Positions 52,215 to 59,661 of a stretch of DNA of 59,661 nucleotides are shown here, piece after piece. This DNA comes from an uncultured Oscillospiraceae bacterium (lineage in GTDB: Bacteria; Bacillota; Clostridia; Oscillospirales; Acutalibacteraceae), in NCBI GenBank assembly GCA_900555015.1, contig USJL01000010.1:1-59661 (forward strand). Reading direction: 5' to 3'. The notes beneath the pieces are model-generated. The model searched no databases. It was not told the origin of the DNA and worked only from the letters and a program-made list of their open reading frames with translations. A program made the position numbers and the translations under genes. Position 1 is the stretch's first letter; each line of letters begins with the position of its first letter.

Positions 52215-53091
52215 GTTTAAAGGATTATTTGCAGCCCTTTTAACTCCGTTTAACGAAGATGAAAGCATTAATTTTGATTCAATAAAAAAACTTGTGGAAT
52301 TCAACATTCAAAACGGAATTGACGGTTTTTATGTTGGCGGAAGCACCGGAGAAGGACTGCTTCTTTCACCTGAAGAAAGAATGCAGGTTTTTGAATGTGT
52401 AAAAGAAGCAAACAAAGGCAGAGCAACACTTATTGCCCACGTAGGAACTATTTCCACCAAAGACGCAATCAGAATGGCAAAATGTGCGGAAAAATTGGAA
52501 TATGACGCTATTTCAGCCGTTGCTCCTTACTATTACGGATTTACGCTTGACGCAATTTTAGGATATTACAACGATATTGTTAACAGCACGGAATTACCTA
52601 TGATTATTTACAATTTTCCAAATTCCGGCGGCTTTGCATTAACAAAAGACATTGCAAATAAACTGTTTGAAAATGATAAATTTATAGGAATCAAACACAC
52701 ATCAAGCGATATGTTTGCACTTCAGCAGTTTAAGCACCTTAACCGTGAAATAGTTGTTTACAACGGATTTGACGAAACATTGCTTGCAGGCTTGGGCATG
52801 GGCGCAGACGGTGCAATCGGCAGCACATACAATTTTATGGGCAAAAAGTTCAAAAAGATTATGGAATGCTTTAACAACGGTGAAATTGAAAAAGCAAAGC
52901 AACTTCAAAACGAAGCAGACGAAATTATTTGCGAAATGATTAAATACGGCGTATTCCAGTCGGAAAAAGCAATTTTAACAGAAATGGGCATTGATATGGG
53001 TCAATGCAGAAAACCGTTTTTGCCTATAACCGATGAATGCAGAAAATCAATGAAAAAAATTGCTGAAAAGTTAATGAATGAAAATGAATAA
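52195..53091 (+). CDS. nanA: N-acetylneuraminate lyase
   Basis: 298 residues from ATG 52195 (AAGGAAG upstream). Class I aldolase that splits sialic acid into pyruvate and ManNAc. Seen: VGGSTGEG (48-54), the conserved Tyr139 in PMIIYNFPN, and the Schiff-base Lys167 in FIGIKHTSS, plus GADGAIGSTYNF. Coupling to NanE makes NanA more likely than other DapA-family members. The pyruvate can enter PFOR. Confidence 0.95.
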   Translation: MEKTMNKFKGLFAALLTPFNEDESINFDSIKKLVEFNIQNGIDGFYVGGSTGEGLLLSPEERMQVFECVKEANKGRATLIAHVGTISTKDAIRMAKCAEKLEYDAISAVAPYYYGFTLDAILGYYNDIVNSTELPMIIYNFPNSGGFALTKDIANKLFENDKFIGIKHTSSDMFALQQFKHLNREIVVYNGFDETLLAGLGMGADGAIGSTYNFMGKKFKKIMECFNNGEIEKAKQLQNEADEIICEMIKYGVFQSEKAILTEMGIDMGQCRKPFLPITDECRKSMKKIAEKLMNENE

Positions 53092-53100
53092 AAATAAAGA

Positions 53101-53131
53101 AAAACAGTGCCTTTTAAACAGGCACTGTTTT
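53101..53131. terminator. Bidirectional terminator
   Basis: AAAACAGTGCCT / AGGCACTGTTTT, a 12-bp perfect stem with a 7-base loop, between nanA and the acetyltransferase gene. Confidence 0.9.
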
Positions 53132-53146
53132 TTATGCTTATAAAAA

Positions 53147-53764
53147 TTAAAATAATTCTTTATGGTTTTCCAAGGAATCCTTTTCCGTTATTTCCCTTAT
53201 AACTCTACAGGGATTACCTGCTGCCAAACTGTTTGCCGGAATATCTCTTGTAACAACACTGCCGGCGCCGATAACGCATCCGTCACCTATTGTAACGCCG
53301 CCGCAAACGGTAACATTACTTGCAAGCCAACAGTTATTACCTATTGTAATTGGTTTTGCATATTCAAAATCATAAGGTTCACCGTTTTCTCTGAATCTAA
53401 TATTTCTGTCTTGATACCTAAACGGATGCACTGCCGTAACAAGTGTAACGTTTGGACCGAAAAACGCATTATCCCCTATCTTAACAGGGCAAACATCAAG
53501 AACCGTAAAATTAAAATTTGCAAAAAAGTTTTTGCCTATAGTTGTAAAAACACCGTAATCGAAATAAACAGGACCTAATATACATGCGCCTTCTGCTCTG
53601 TTTGGCAAAAGCTTATTTAAAATCTCTTCTCTTTCCTTTTGCTGGCTTTCAAAAGTATCATTATACATTTTTGAATATTTATGAGCGTTATCCCTTAACT
53701 GTTCAAGTTCTTTATCGCTCGGGTCATAAATTTTACCAAGAAGCATTTTTTCTTTTTCCGTCAT
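53147..53764 (-). CDS. Sugar O-acetyltransferase (LacA/Maa family)
   Basis: 205 residues from ATG 53764 (AGGTGG upstream; a GTG 9 bases earlier overlaps that site). Seen: TEKEKMLLGKIYDPSDKEL at the start, then the left-handed beta-helix hexapeptide repeats with VTLVTAVHPF (catalytic His), GNNCWLASNVTVCGGVTIGD and GAGSVVTRDIPANSLAAGNP. Acetylates sugars such as maltose or galactosides with acetyl-CoA. Single-gene unit. Confidence 0.94.
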   Translation of the reverse strand: MTEKEKMLLGKIYDPSDKELEQLRDNAHKYSKMYNDTFESQQKEREEILNKLLPNRAEGACILGPVYFDYGVFTTIGKNFFANFNFTVLDVCPVKIGDNAFFGPNVTLVTAVHPFRYQDRNIRFRENGEPYDFEYAKPITIGNNCWLASNVTVCGGVTIGDGCVIGAGSVVTRDIPANSLAAGNPCRVIREITEKDSLENHKELF

Positions 53765-53857
53765 ATTTACCACCTAAAAACACTTTTTTATCATTATTGC
53801 ATATTCAATAAAAAAATTCAATATATTTGTTACTTATGCCATATTTTGCGGTTGGCT

Positions 53858-53887
53858 TTGACAGAACGCAGAATTTAATGATAAAAT
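53858..53887 (+). promoter_or_regulatory. Promoter of the GH51 gene
   Basis: -35 TTGACA (53858-53863), 18-base spacer, -10 TAAAAT (53882-53887), with ribosome site AAAGGGAG further on. Confidence 0.65.
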
Positions 53888-53916
53888 AAACCTATAATAC
53901 AAAAAGGGAGAAATTT

Positions 53917-56313
53917 ATGAAAAAAATATTATCGGCGGCATTGGCGGCTGTAATAATAGCCGGCAGTACCATTATGCCCATGGGTGTTACCGCAGAAAAC
54001 AATGTTAATTTAAACATTTCAAAAAGCAATATCTCTCATTCTGTTTCGCCCACTCTTTACGGTGCGTTTATAGAAGATATTTCAAAAGCTTGCGACGGCG
54101 GTCTTGTTTCAAATTTAATTTACAACAACAGCTTTGAATATAATGACGGTGACGGTCAAAATACCGATTTTAACGAAGCGTACTGGACATTTGACAACAT
54201 AAAGCACGAAATTAAAACCGAAAACGCAATGAACATTAACAACCCAAATTATGAACTGCTTACCGTTTCCGGAAAAGGCACAATTAAAAATTTGGGCTGC
54301 GTTGAAAATTGGAAATACAAAACTTGGACTCCTGATAAAAAATCACAATCACAAGCTGATATGGGATTCAAAGAAGGGGAAAAATATGATTTTTCCTGCT
54401 ACATTAAAAATATTGATTTTAGCGGAACGGTAAGAGTTTATCTTGATTCAAAATCAAATGCCAACAAAGTTTATGAAATTGATATTTCAAACTGCAATGC
54501 AGATTGGAGAAAGGTTGCCTGCGAACTTGAATCTGCAAAAACAGAAGACGGCGGCTTTGCCGTTGAATTTAACGGCACCGGCTCTCTTCAATTTGATTTT
54601 GCACAGCTTATTCCCCAAAACTCTTACGGTTACGGCGAAAGCAAATGGCAATACACAACACTTCGTACCGATTTGGTTGAGGCTTTAAAGAATCAAAATC
54701 CGACATTCATAAGATTCCCCGGCGGATGCTTTTGCGAGGGTGATTCTCTTGACAACCTGTTTAATTGGAAAAGCACAATAGGTCCCGTAGAAGAAAGAAA
54801 ACAAACATACAACGTATGGCGAAACGATGATGCAGGCGATTACTACATAAACACCAACTTTATGGGATACGGCGAATATTTTAACCTTTGCGATGATTTA
54901 AATGCCCAACCTGTTCCCTGCCTTAACGTTGGCTTAACATGCCAAGGCAGAAACGGTTTTGACTTAAATGTTGACGCACTGAAAAAGCTTTCTATGACAG
55001 ATGATGAATTTAAAAATTATCTTTTAACGGAAAGAAATATTGAAGAAAAAGATGTTGAAAACAGAATTAATGAAGTAAATGCATTAAATTACAAAAGCGA
55101 GGAAGATTGGAACAGTTACCTTGAAACCGTTGCATTAACTCCCGGAACACATCAATGGAATAACTATGTACAAGATATTCTTGATTTAATTGAATTTGCA
55201 AACGGCGACGCAAATTCAACATATTGGGGGGCTTTACGTGCAGCATACGGTCATCCTAAGCCATACGGTTTAAAATATATTGAACTGGGCAATGAAAATT
55301 GGGGCGAAGTGTATTGGCGTAATTTTGAAGCTCTTTACAAAGAAATAAAAGCCGCATATCCTGACATTCAAATTATAACAACATCCGGTACCTGGCTTGA
55401 CGGAAAAGATTTTGAATATGCATGGAAAACAGTTAACGATAAATACACCGATTGCTTTGTTGACGAGCATTATTATACAAGCCGTGATTATATGTACGAG
55501 ATTAACAACAGATATGACGGTTATGACAGAAACGGTGCAAAAGTGTTTGTTGGCGAATATGCCGCAACAGCTAACGGAATTGGCACAATTCAAACAAAAA
55601 GCAACATGGCAGAGGCGTTGGAAGAAGCCGCATATATGACTGGATTTGAACGAAACAGCGATATTGTAGCAATGAGCGCATATGCCCCCACATTTGCAAA
55701 GATTAATTCCCAAAACTGGGCAGTTAACGAAATTTGGTTTGATTCACAAAGCACAGTGCTTACGCCAAGTTACTTTGTGCAGGCACTTTATGCAAACAAT
55801 ATAGGAAGCGAATACATTAATGCCGATTTTGACAGTGATGTTCCCGTTTCTCAACTTGCACAGTCAGTAACTGTGGACACACAAAACCAAACCGTTTATG
55901 TAAAACTTGTTAATTCAAGCAAAGAAAACACAAGCGTTAACATTAATATTGACGGATTTGAAAACATTAACGCCGCATCTGTTCAAACAATAAGCGGTGA
56001 TTACAAATCGGCCTGCAACGAAATAAATAAACCTTATTATGTTGCGCCTACTGAAGAAGATTTAACGGTTAACGGAAACACCGTTACACTTAATGCAAAA
56101 AAATACAGTGTAAACGTTATAAGAATTACATACGGCAGTAACAACGGTGCAAATTTATTTACAATTAAAGATAAATTCCCGGAAATTGAAGGTAAATATT
56201 TACCCCCTGCTATAAAAATTGCAATTCCTGCAACTGCCGCAGCGTTAATAATTACAGTTATCGCCGCAATTACAATTACTGCTATAATTAAAAAGAAAAA
56301 TAAAAACAAATAA
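53917..56313 (+). CDS. Surface-anchored alpha-L-arabinofuranosidase, GH51
   Basis: 798 residues. Seen: signal peptide 1-26 (ends GVTAEN), an N-terminal segment SPTLYGAFIEDISKACDGG typical of GH51, a carbohydrate-binding-like sandwich inserted at about 85-235, and the barrel with FIRFPGGCFCEG. The acid/base is in IELGNENWGE (Glu460) and the nucleophile in FVGEYAAT (Glu547). A C-terminal beta domain is followed by a membrane helix (about 766-790) with a KKKNKNK tail. So it is exported and held at the cell surface by its C-terminus. It would trim arabinose from plant arabinan or arabinoxylan. Confidence 0.94.
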   Translation: MKKILSAALAAVIIAGSTIMPMGVTAENNVNLNISKSNISHSVSPTLYGAFIEDISKACDGGLVSNLIYNNSFEYNDGDGQNTDFNEAYWTFDNIKHEIKTENAMNINNPNYELLTVSGKGTIKNLGCVENWKYKTWTPDKKSQSQADMGFKEGEKYDFSCYIKNIDFSGTVRVYLDSKSNANKVYEIDISNCNADWRKVACELESAKTEDGGFAVEFNGTGSLQFDFAQLIPQNSYGYGESKWQYTTLRTDLVEALKNQNPTFIRFPGGCFCEGDSLDNLFNWKSTIGPVEERKQTYNVWRNDDAGDYYINTNFMGYGEYFNLCDDLNAQPVPCLNVGLTCQGRNGFDLNVDALKKLSMTDDEFKNYLLTERNIEEKDVENRINEVNALNYKSEEDWNSYLETVALTPGTHQWNNYVQDILDLIEFANGDANSTYWGALRAAYGHPKPYGLKYIELGNENWGEVYWRNFEALYKEIKAAYPDIQIITTSGTWLDGKDFEYAWKTVNDKYTDCFVDEHYYTSRDYMYEINNRYDGYDRNGAKVFVGEYAATANGIGTIQTKSNMAEALEEAAYMTGFERNSDIVAMSAYAPTFAKINSQNWAVNEIWFDSQSTVLTPSYFVQALYANNIGSEYINADFDSDVPVSQLAQSVTVDTQNQTVYVKLVNSSKENTSVNINIDGFENINAASVQTISGDYKSACNEINKPYYVAPTEEDLTVNGNTVTLNAKKYSVNVIRITYGSNNGANLFTIKDKFPEIEGKYLPPAIKIAIPATAAALIITVIAAITITAIIKKKNKNK

Positions 56314-56318
56314 AACAA

Positions 56319-56351
56319 AAAGAATCCCCAAGTTAATCTTGGGGATTCTTT
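56319..56351. terminator. Bidirectional terminator
   Basis: AAAGAATCCCCAAG / CTTGGGGATTCTTT, a 14-bp perfect stem with a 5-base loop, between GH51 and rubrerythrin. Confidence 0.92.
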
Positions 56352-56369
56352 TGTTAATAAAGTATCGAA

Positions 56370-56903
56370 TTAACCGAAATATCTCTTCAAAAGACCTTCA
56401 AAAGCTTTGCCATGTCTTGCTTCATCACGAGCCATTTCATGAACAGTATCGTGAATAGCGTCAAGTCCGTCTTCTTTAGCCATTTTTGCAAGAGCAACCT
56501 TACCTGCTGTTGCACCGTTTTCAGCAGCAACTCTCATTTCAAGGTTTTTCTTTGTGGAATCTGTTACAACTTCACCAAGCATTTCTGCAAATTTAGCAGC
56601 ATGCTCTGCTTCTTCATAAGCTGCCTTTTCCCAATAAAGACCGATTTCAGGATAGCCTTCTCTGTGAGCAACTCTTGCCATTGCAAGGTACATACCTACT
56701 TCTGAACATTCGCCGTTGAAATTATCACGAAGACCCTGAACGATTTCTTCTCTTACTCCGTCTGTAATACCAACAACATGTTCTGCAGCCCAACCCATTT
56801 GATTGTCTTCACGAACAGCCATTTTTGCTTTACAAATAGGGCAAATTTCAATCGGTTCATCACTTTCGTAGCCACATACAGGGCAATAATACTTTTTAGA
56901 CAT
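56370..56903 (-). CDS. Reverse rubrerythrin
   Basis: 177 residues. Seen: the rubredoxin-like domain is at the N-terminus (Cys7, 10, 21, 24 in YCPVCGYE and CPICKAK), followed by the di-iron four-helix domain with [32 protein letters not shown] and [14 protein letters not shown]. This order is the reverse of classic rubrerythrin. Known: reduces hydrogen peroxide (and oxygen in the reverse type) in anaerobes using ferredoxin or NADH donors. It starts 33 bases after the PerR-like gene, likely in the same transcript. Confidence 0.96.
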   Translation of the reverse strand: MSKKYYCPVCGYESDEPIEICPICKAKMAVREDNQMGWAAEHVVGITDGVREEIVQGLRDNFNGECSEVGMYLAMARVAHREGYPEIGLYWEKAAYEEAEHAAKFAEMLGEVVTDSTKKNLEMRVAAENGATAGKVALAKMAKEDGLDAIHDTVHEMARDEARHGKAFEGLLKRYFG

Positions 56904-56936
56904 AATAATAACTCCTTTTTATATGTTTAAAATTTT

Positions 56937-57341
56937 TTATTTATTGCTACAGTCAGGACAAAGCCCACTGTAATAAACATCTTTTTGGTGAACAATAAAA
57001 CCGCTTGGCAATTCATAGTTCACATTATCAACTTTAAAATCATAAATTTTTCCGCAATCCTTACAGCGAAAATGACCGTGTATACTTGTATCTGCATCAT
57101 AGCGAATTCTTTCGCCGTCAATAGAAACAGCCATAAGCAAGCCTTTATCAGTTAAAGCCTTTAATGCATTATAAACCGTTGTTTTGGAAAAATTTGGATT
57201 TTGGCTTAAAACATTATCATAAATCTCAAGCACATCGGGGTGAGTTTTATGGTTTGAAACATAATCAAAAACTGCAATTCGCTGAGGCGTTGCACGAAAC
57301 TTCATTTTTTTAAACAAAGCAATAATTTCATCGTGTTGCAT
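56937..57341 (-). CDS. Fur-family repressor, PerR-like
   Basis: 134 residues from ATG 57341 (AAGGAG 7 bases upstream; longer in-frame starts lie in the promoter). Seen: winged helix with FRATPQRIAVFDYV and FSKTTVYNALKAL, the regulatory metal region with NHKTHPDV (His31, His34) and IHGHF, and the structural zinc site with C93, C96 (CKDC) and C128, C131 (CPDC). It is paired with a peroxide-removing rubrerythrin and has an operator-like palindrome over its own start, so PerR is more likely than Fur or Zur. Metal type is unproven. Confidence 0.9.
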   Translation of the reverse strand: MQHDEIIALFKKMKFRATPQRIAVFDYVSNHKTHPDVLEIYDNVLSQNPNFSKTTVYNALKALTDKGLLMAVSIDGERIRYDADTSIHGHFRCKDCGKIYDFKVDNVNYELPSGFIVHQKDVYYSGLCPDCSNK

Positions 57342-57359
57342 TGTCTCTCTCCTTGCTAC

Positions 57360-57376
57360 ATTGTAATGATTACAAT
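57360..57376. promoter_or_regulatory. PerR/Fur-type operator
   Basis: ATTGTAATGATTACAAT is a perfect 8-1-8 inverted repeat of the Fur/PerR box layout (7-1-7 core TTGTAATnATTACAA). It lies between the -10 and start codon of the PerR-like gene, so it should autoregulate the perR-rubrerythrin unit. Confidence 0.8.
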
Positions 57377-57379
57377 CTA

Positions 57380-57407
57380 AGTATACCATAAAAAATAACA
57401 CTGTCAA
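57380..57407 (-). promoter_or_regulatory. Promoter of the PerR-rubrerythrin unit
   Basis: Leftward -35 TTGACA (57402-57407), 16-base spacer, -10 TATACT (57380-57385). Confidence 0.75.
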
Positions 57408-57424
57408 TACTTTTTCTAAATTAT

Positions 57425-57453
57425 TTGACTATTTTTTTCAAATTTGTTATCTT
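57425..57453 (+). promoter_or_regulatory. Promoter of the PIG-L-like gene
   Basis: -35 TTGACT (57425-57430), 17-base spacer, -10 TATCTT (57448-57453), 53 bases before the start; divergent from the PerR promoter. Confidence 0.5.
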
Positions 57454-57506
57454 ATCAAATAAAGATTATTAATTAAAATTATAAACATATTGAAGAAGGG
57501 GTAAAA

Positions 57507-59543
57507 ATGGTTGAAGTAAATTGGAAAAAAATAAAGCCGTATGAAGAGAAAGGCTTTGCCGTTCCGGTAACTGCACTGCTGATTGTGCTTTGCATAGTTG
57601 CGATTATAATAGGATTTTTCAGCAATTACACATTGCTTGCATTAAAATATTTAACAGCAATTTTTATTTTTTTAACTGCCGCACTTAACATAAAAATCGA
57701 ATCAAGAATTTTGCAAACATATTTAATGCTCGGCATACTTGATGTTGGACTTGTCAGCGCAGGACTTATTCCGGTTCCCTCCGCGCTTACCGTTTTGCTG
57801 TTTGTAATAGTTTCCGTTGCATTGGCGGCAACAATTATTCTTTCCGTAATTTCAGGTGTTTTAATGAAAAAAGACACTGCATACGATTTTCCCGAAGTCA
57901 ACAGAAGCAGTGTTTATGCAAATAAAAACGTTATGTTTTTTTCGCCCCATATGGATGATGAAATTAACTTATACGGCGGAATTATAGAAGAATATATAAA
58001 AAACAATTCAACTGTACGCATTGTTTTTACAACAAACGGCGATTTTCACGGAATAGGAAAAACAAGAATTAAAGAAGCAATTAAAGTTGCCGAAAAATAT
58101 AAAATTAATGAAGAAAACATTATAATTTTAGGATACGGCGACAGCCTGTGCAACAGTAAAGGTATTTCAATTTACAACTGTGCCGATGACGAAGTATTAA
58201 ACTCTGTTTACGGTATTAAGACTACATACGGCGCTAAAAACCACAAGCCGTATAAAGATGAAGAATATACAAGAAACAATTTAAAAAACGATATTAAAGA
58301 TGTTTTAACAGAATTTAAGCCGGACACTGTTTTTTGCTGTGATTACGACAGCCACCCCGATCACCGCACGCTTTCAATGCTTTTTGAAGAAGCAATGGGT
58401 GAAATTTTAGCAGCAAATCCCCTTTATACACCAAGTGTTTTTAAAGGTTTTGCATATTCAACAGCTTGGGCAGGCAAAAAAGATTTTTACACAATTAACA
58501 TTAAATCAACAGAAAATCCATATAATACGCCATATATGGAAGAGGTGAGTTTTTATTCTTTTAAAGACAGAGTTCGTTTTTCTGTTGCAAAGGAAAGTCT
58601 TTCAAGGGTTTTACAAAACACACTGTCTTATAAAGCAATGGCGGAATACTGCAGCCAAACCGCCACAGACCACGCAAATAAAATTATAAACGGCGATAAA
58701 GTTTTTTGGCAAAAAAGAACAGACAGCGTGCTTTATAATGCCGAAATTTCCGCAAGCAGCGGCAACGCAAGCCACTTAACCGAATTTAAAACAGAACACA
58801 GCAACAATGTTAACAATGTTGAAAACATACCTGCCGATAACGCTTGGGTTGCAGATTCGGCAGACGAACATAAAATGCTGATGATAAAATTACCGCAAAA
58901 AAGAAAAATTTCCTGCATTTATTTATATGAAAATCCAAATTTATCAAGCCATATTGTTAACGCAGTTGTTTCTCTTGGAATTAAAACATTTGCAACCGGC
59001 GAGTTAAAAGAAAACGGAAGTGCAACAATTTTTGAATTTGCACCTGTTGAAACAGATACGATAGCAATTAAAATTAAAAGCTACACGGGCAGTTGCTCAT
59101 TACTTAAAATAGAAGCATTTGAACACGCAGGCGATGAAAAAACAAAGTTTATTAAAATCTGCAATGAACAAAACGATTTTTGTTACGACTACATTATAAA
59201 CCCCACAGGCAAAGAAACATTTGAAATCTACACTTATCCTGATGTTAACAACTTTGACTTTGTTGCCGAATCAGACAACGAATGTATACAAATTGAAAAA
59301 GACGGCGGCAAATTAAACGTGTTTTGCCCGCCTGAAGAAACAGGAATTATTAAAGTTACAGACGCATCAAATCCGACTGTTTACGATGAAATAAAAATTT
59401 CAAATCCCGACCCACGTGTTAAAGATATAATTAAGTTAAAGCAAAAATACGAATCAAAAATTTTATCGCCGGCAATGCAAGCAGAATATTACTCAGGATT
59501 ATTCAGAAGATTTAAAACATATTTTCCTATGAAAAAAATATAA
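57507..59543 (+). CDS. Multidomain membrane PIG-L-like deacetylase
   Basis: 678 residues. Seen: four N-terminal membrane helices (about 18-120), then a PIG-L/LmbE domain with the zinc motif SPHMDDEIN (His148, Asp150, Asp151; Met where Pro is usual) and SHPDHR (His283, His286). The domain ends near 400. From about 430 to 560 is a discoidin-like beta region, and the last 100 residues form another beta segment ending in a basic tail. Known: the family removes N-acetyl groups from GlcNAc-type sugars. The membrane part and beta domains suggest action on a cell-envelope or glycan substrate (inference). GAAGGGG ribosome site. Confidence 0.85.
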   Translation: MVEVNWKKIKPYEEKGFAVPVTALLIVLCIVAIIIGFFSNYTLLALKYLTAIFIFLTAALNIKIESRILQTYLMLGILDVGLVSAGLIPVPSALTVLLFVIVSVALAATIILSVISGVLMKKDTAYDFPEVNRSSVYANKNVMFFSPHMDDEINLYGGIIEEYIKNNSTVRIVFTTNGDFHGIGKTRIKEAIKVAEKYKINEENIIILGYGDSLCNSKGISIYNCADDEVLNSVYGIKTTYGAKNHKPYKDEEYTRNNLKNDIKDVLTEFKPDTVFCCDYDSHPDHRTLSMLFEEAMGEILAANPLYTPSVFKGFAYSTAWAGKKDFYTINIKSTENPYNTPYMEEVSFYSFKDRVRFSVAKESLSRVLQNTLSYKAMAEYCSQTATDHANKIINGDKVFWQKRTDSVLYNAEISASSGNASHLTEFKTEHSNNVNNVENIPADNAWVADSADEHKMLMIKLPQKRKISCIYLYENPNLSSHIVNAVVSLGIKTFATGELKENGSATIFEFAPVETDTIAIKIKSYTGSCSLLKIEAFEHAGDEKTKFIKICNEQNDFCYDYIINPTGKETFEIYTYPDVNNFDFVAESDNECIQIEKDGGKLNVFCPPEETGIIKVTDASNPTVYDEIKISNPDPRVKDIIKLKQKYESKILSPAMQAEYYSGLFRRFKTYFPMKKI

Positions 59544-59569
59544 AAAGTATTATTTTTGTAACCTCTTTG

Positions 59570-59661
59570 CCCCCCTTGTTAAAGATTAATTTTTTATAAC
59601 CGATAAGCCTCCCTTGTGAAAGGGTTATTCCCCTAACAGGGGAAATGTCTGCAACGCAGAC
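59570..59661. repeat. Hairpin-rich intergenic repeat entering from the right edge
   Basis: After the last gene there is no good terminator. Instead the final 50 bases hold three tight hairpins in a row: CCCTT-GTGA-AAGGG (59611-59624), CCCCT-AAC-AGGGG (59630-59642) and GTCTGC-AAC-GCAGAC (59647-59661). An earlier CCCTTGTTAAAG (59574-59585) resembles the first arm. GC content jumps relative to the surroundings. It looks like a dispersed palindromic repeat, cut by the window end. Confidence 0.55.

Overview
The window is AT-rich, tightly packed DNA from a low-GC anaerobic Firmicute. A spore-forming gut Clostridia of the Oscillospirales/Ruminococcaceae kind is the best guess. The signs are a GerA/GerB/GerC spore-germination operon, pyruvate:ferredoxin oxidoreductase, a small 2[4Fe-4S] ferredoxin, a reverse rubrerythrin with a PerR-like regulator, the c-di-AMP receptor DarA next to holB and yaaT, and several glycan-degrading enzymes. 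Species is inference. About 50 protein genes and one tRNA are called. I see no rRNA, CRISPR array, intact insertion sequence or phage gene.

Layout. 1-1583: a secreted M14 carboxypeptidase cut by the window edge. 1.8-5.6 kb: iolG-iolD-iolE, the early steps of myo-inositol breakdown, behind one promoter with a likely operator. 5.8-9.3 kb: an odd rightward trio of TSCPD protein, GH36-like glycosidase and zinc-ribbon signal peptidase. 9.3-11 kb: MFS transporter and flavin split-barrel protein. 11.1-14.6 kb: PFOR. 14.8-18.4 kb: aldose epimerase, NAD synthetase and an anchored protein. 18.5-21 kb: three poorly known genes. 21-23.9 kb: GH20 hexosaminidase and a membrane M28 peptidase. 23.99-24.18 kb: tRNA-Arg(CCG) followed by a structured element that repeats the tRNA 3' end. 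24.2-33.9 kb: GNAT, phosphoesterase, GPH sugar symporter, RmuC, HisC, PAP2, membrane J-protein, zinc-ribbon protein, MntR-like regulator and GDPD. 33.9-36.3 kb: an amino-acid ABC importer whose binding protein looks circularly permuted. 36.4-40 kb: GNAT, TrmO, ferredoxin, and the darA-holB-yaaT housekeeping cluster. 40.1-43.3 kb: citrate synthase, membrane protein and AEC carrier. 43.4-48.2 kb: a small hidden gene, the ger operon, and a DUF421/DUF4363 pair. 48.3-48.9 kb: queT behind a likely preQ1 riboswitch. 49-56.3 kb: GH2 mannosidase, nanE-nanA, an acetyltransferase and a surface-anchored GH51. 56.4-59.5 kb: perR and rubrerythrin, and divergently a large PIG-L-like membrane protein. The right edge enters a hairpin-rich repeat.

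How it works together. Most transcription units are 1-3 genes. Many meet tail to tail over one strong hairpin that can serve as a terminator in both directions. The catabolic genes suggest foraging on host and plant glycans (beta-mannosides, GlcNAc-ended glycans, arabinan, sialic acid/ManNAc-6-P, alpha-galactoside-like sugars, inositol), feeding pyruvate to PFOR and ferredoxin. The most unusual items are the permuted binding protein, the tRNA 3'-end repeat, the preQ1-type leader with an inserted hairpin, the hidden small gene at 43.4 kb, and the HTH/ankyrin-like plus zinc-ribbon gene pair.
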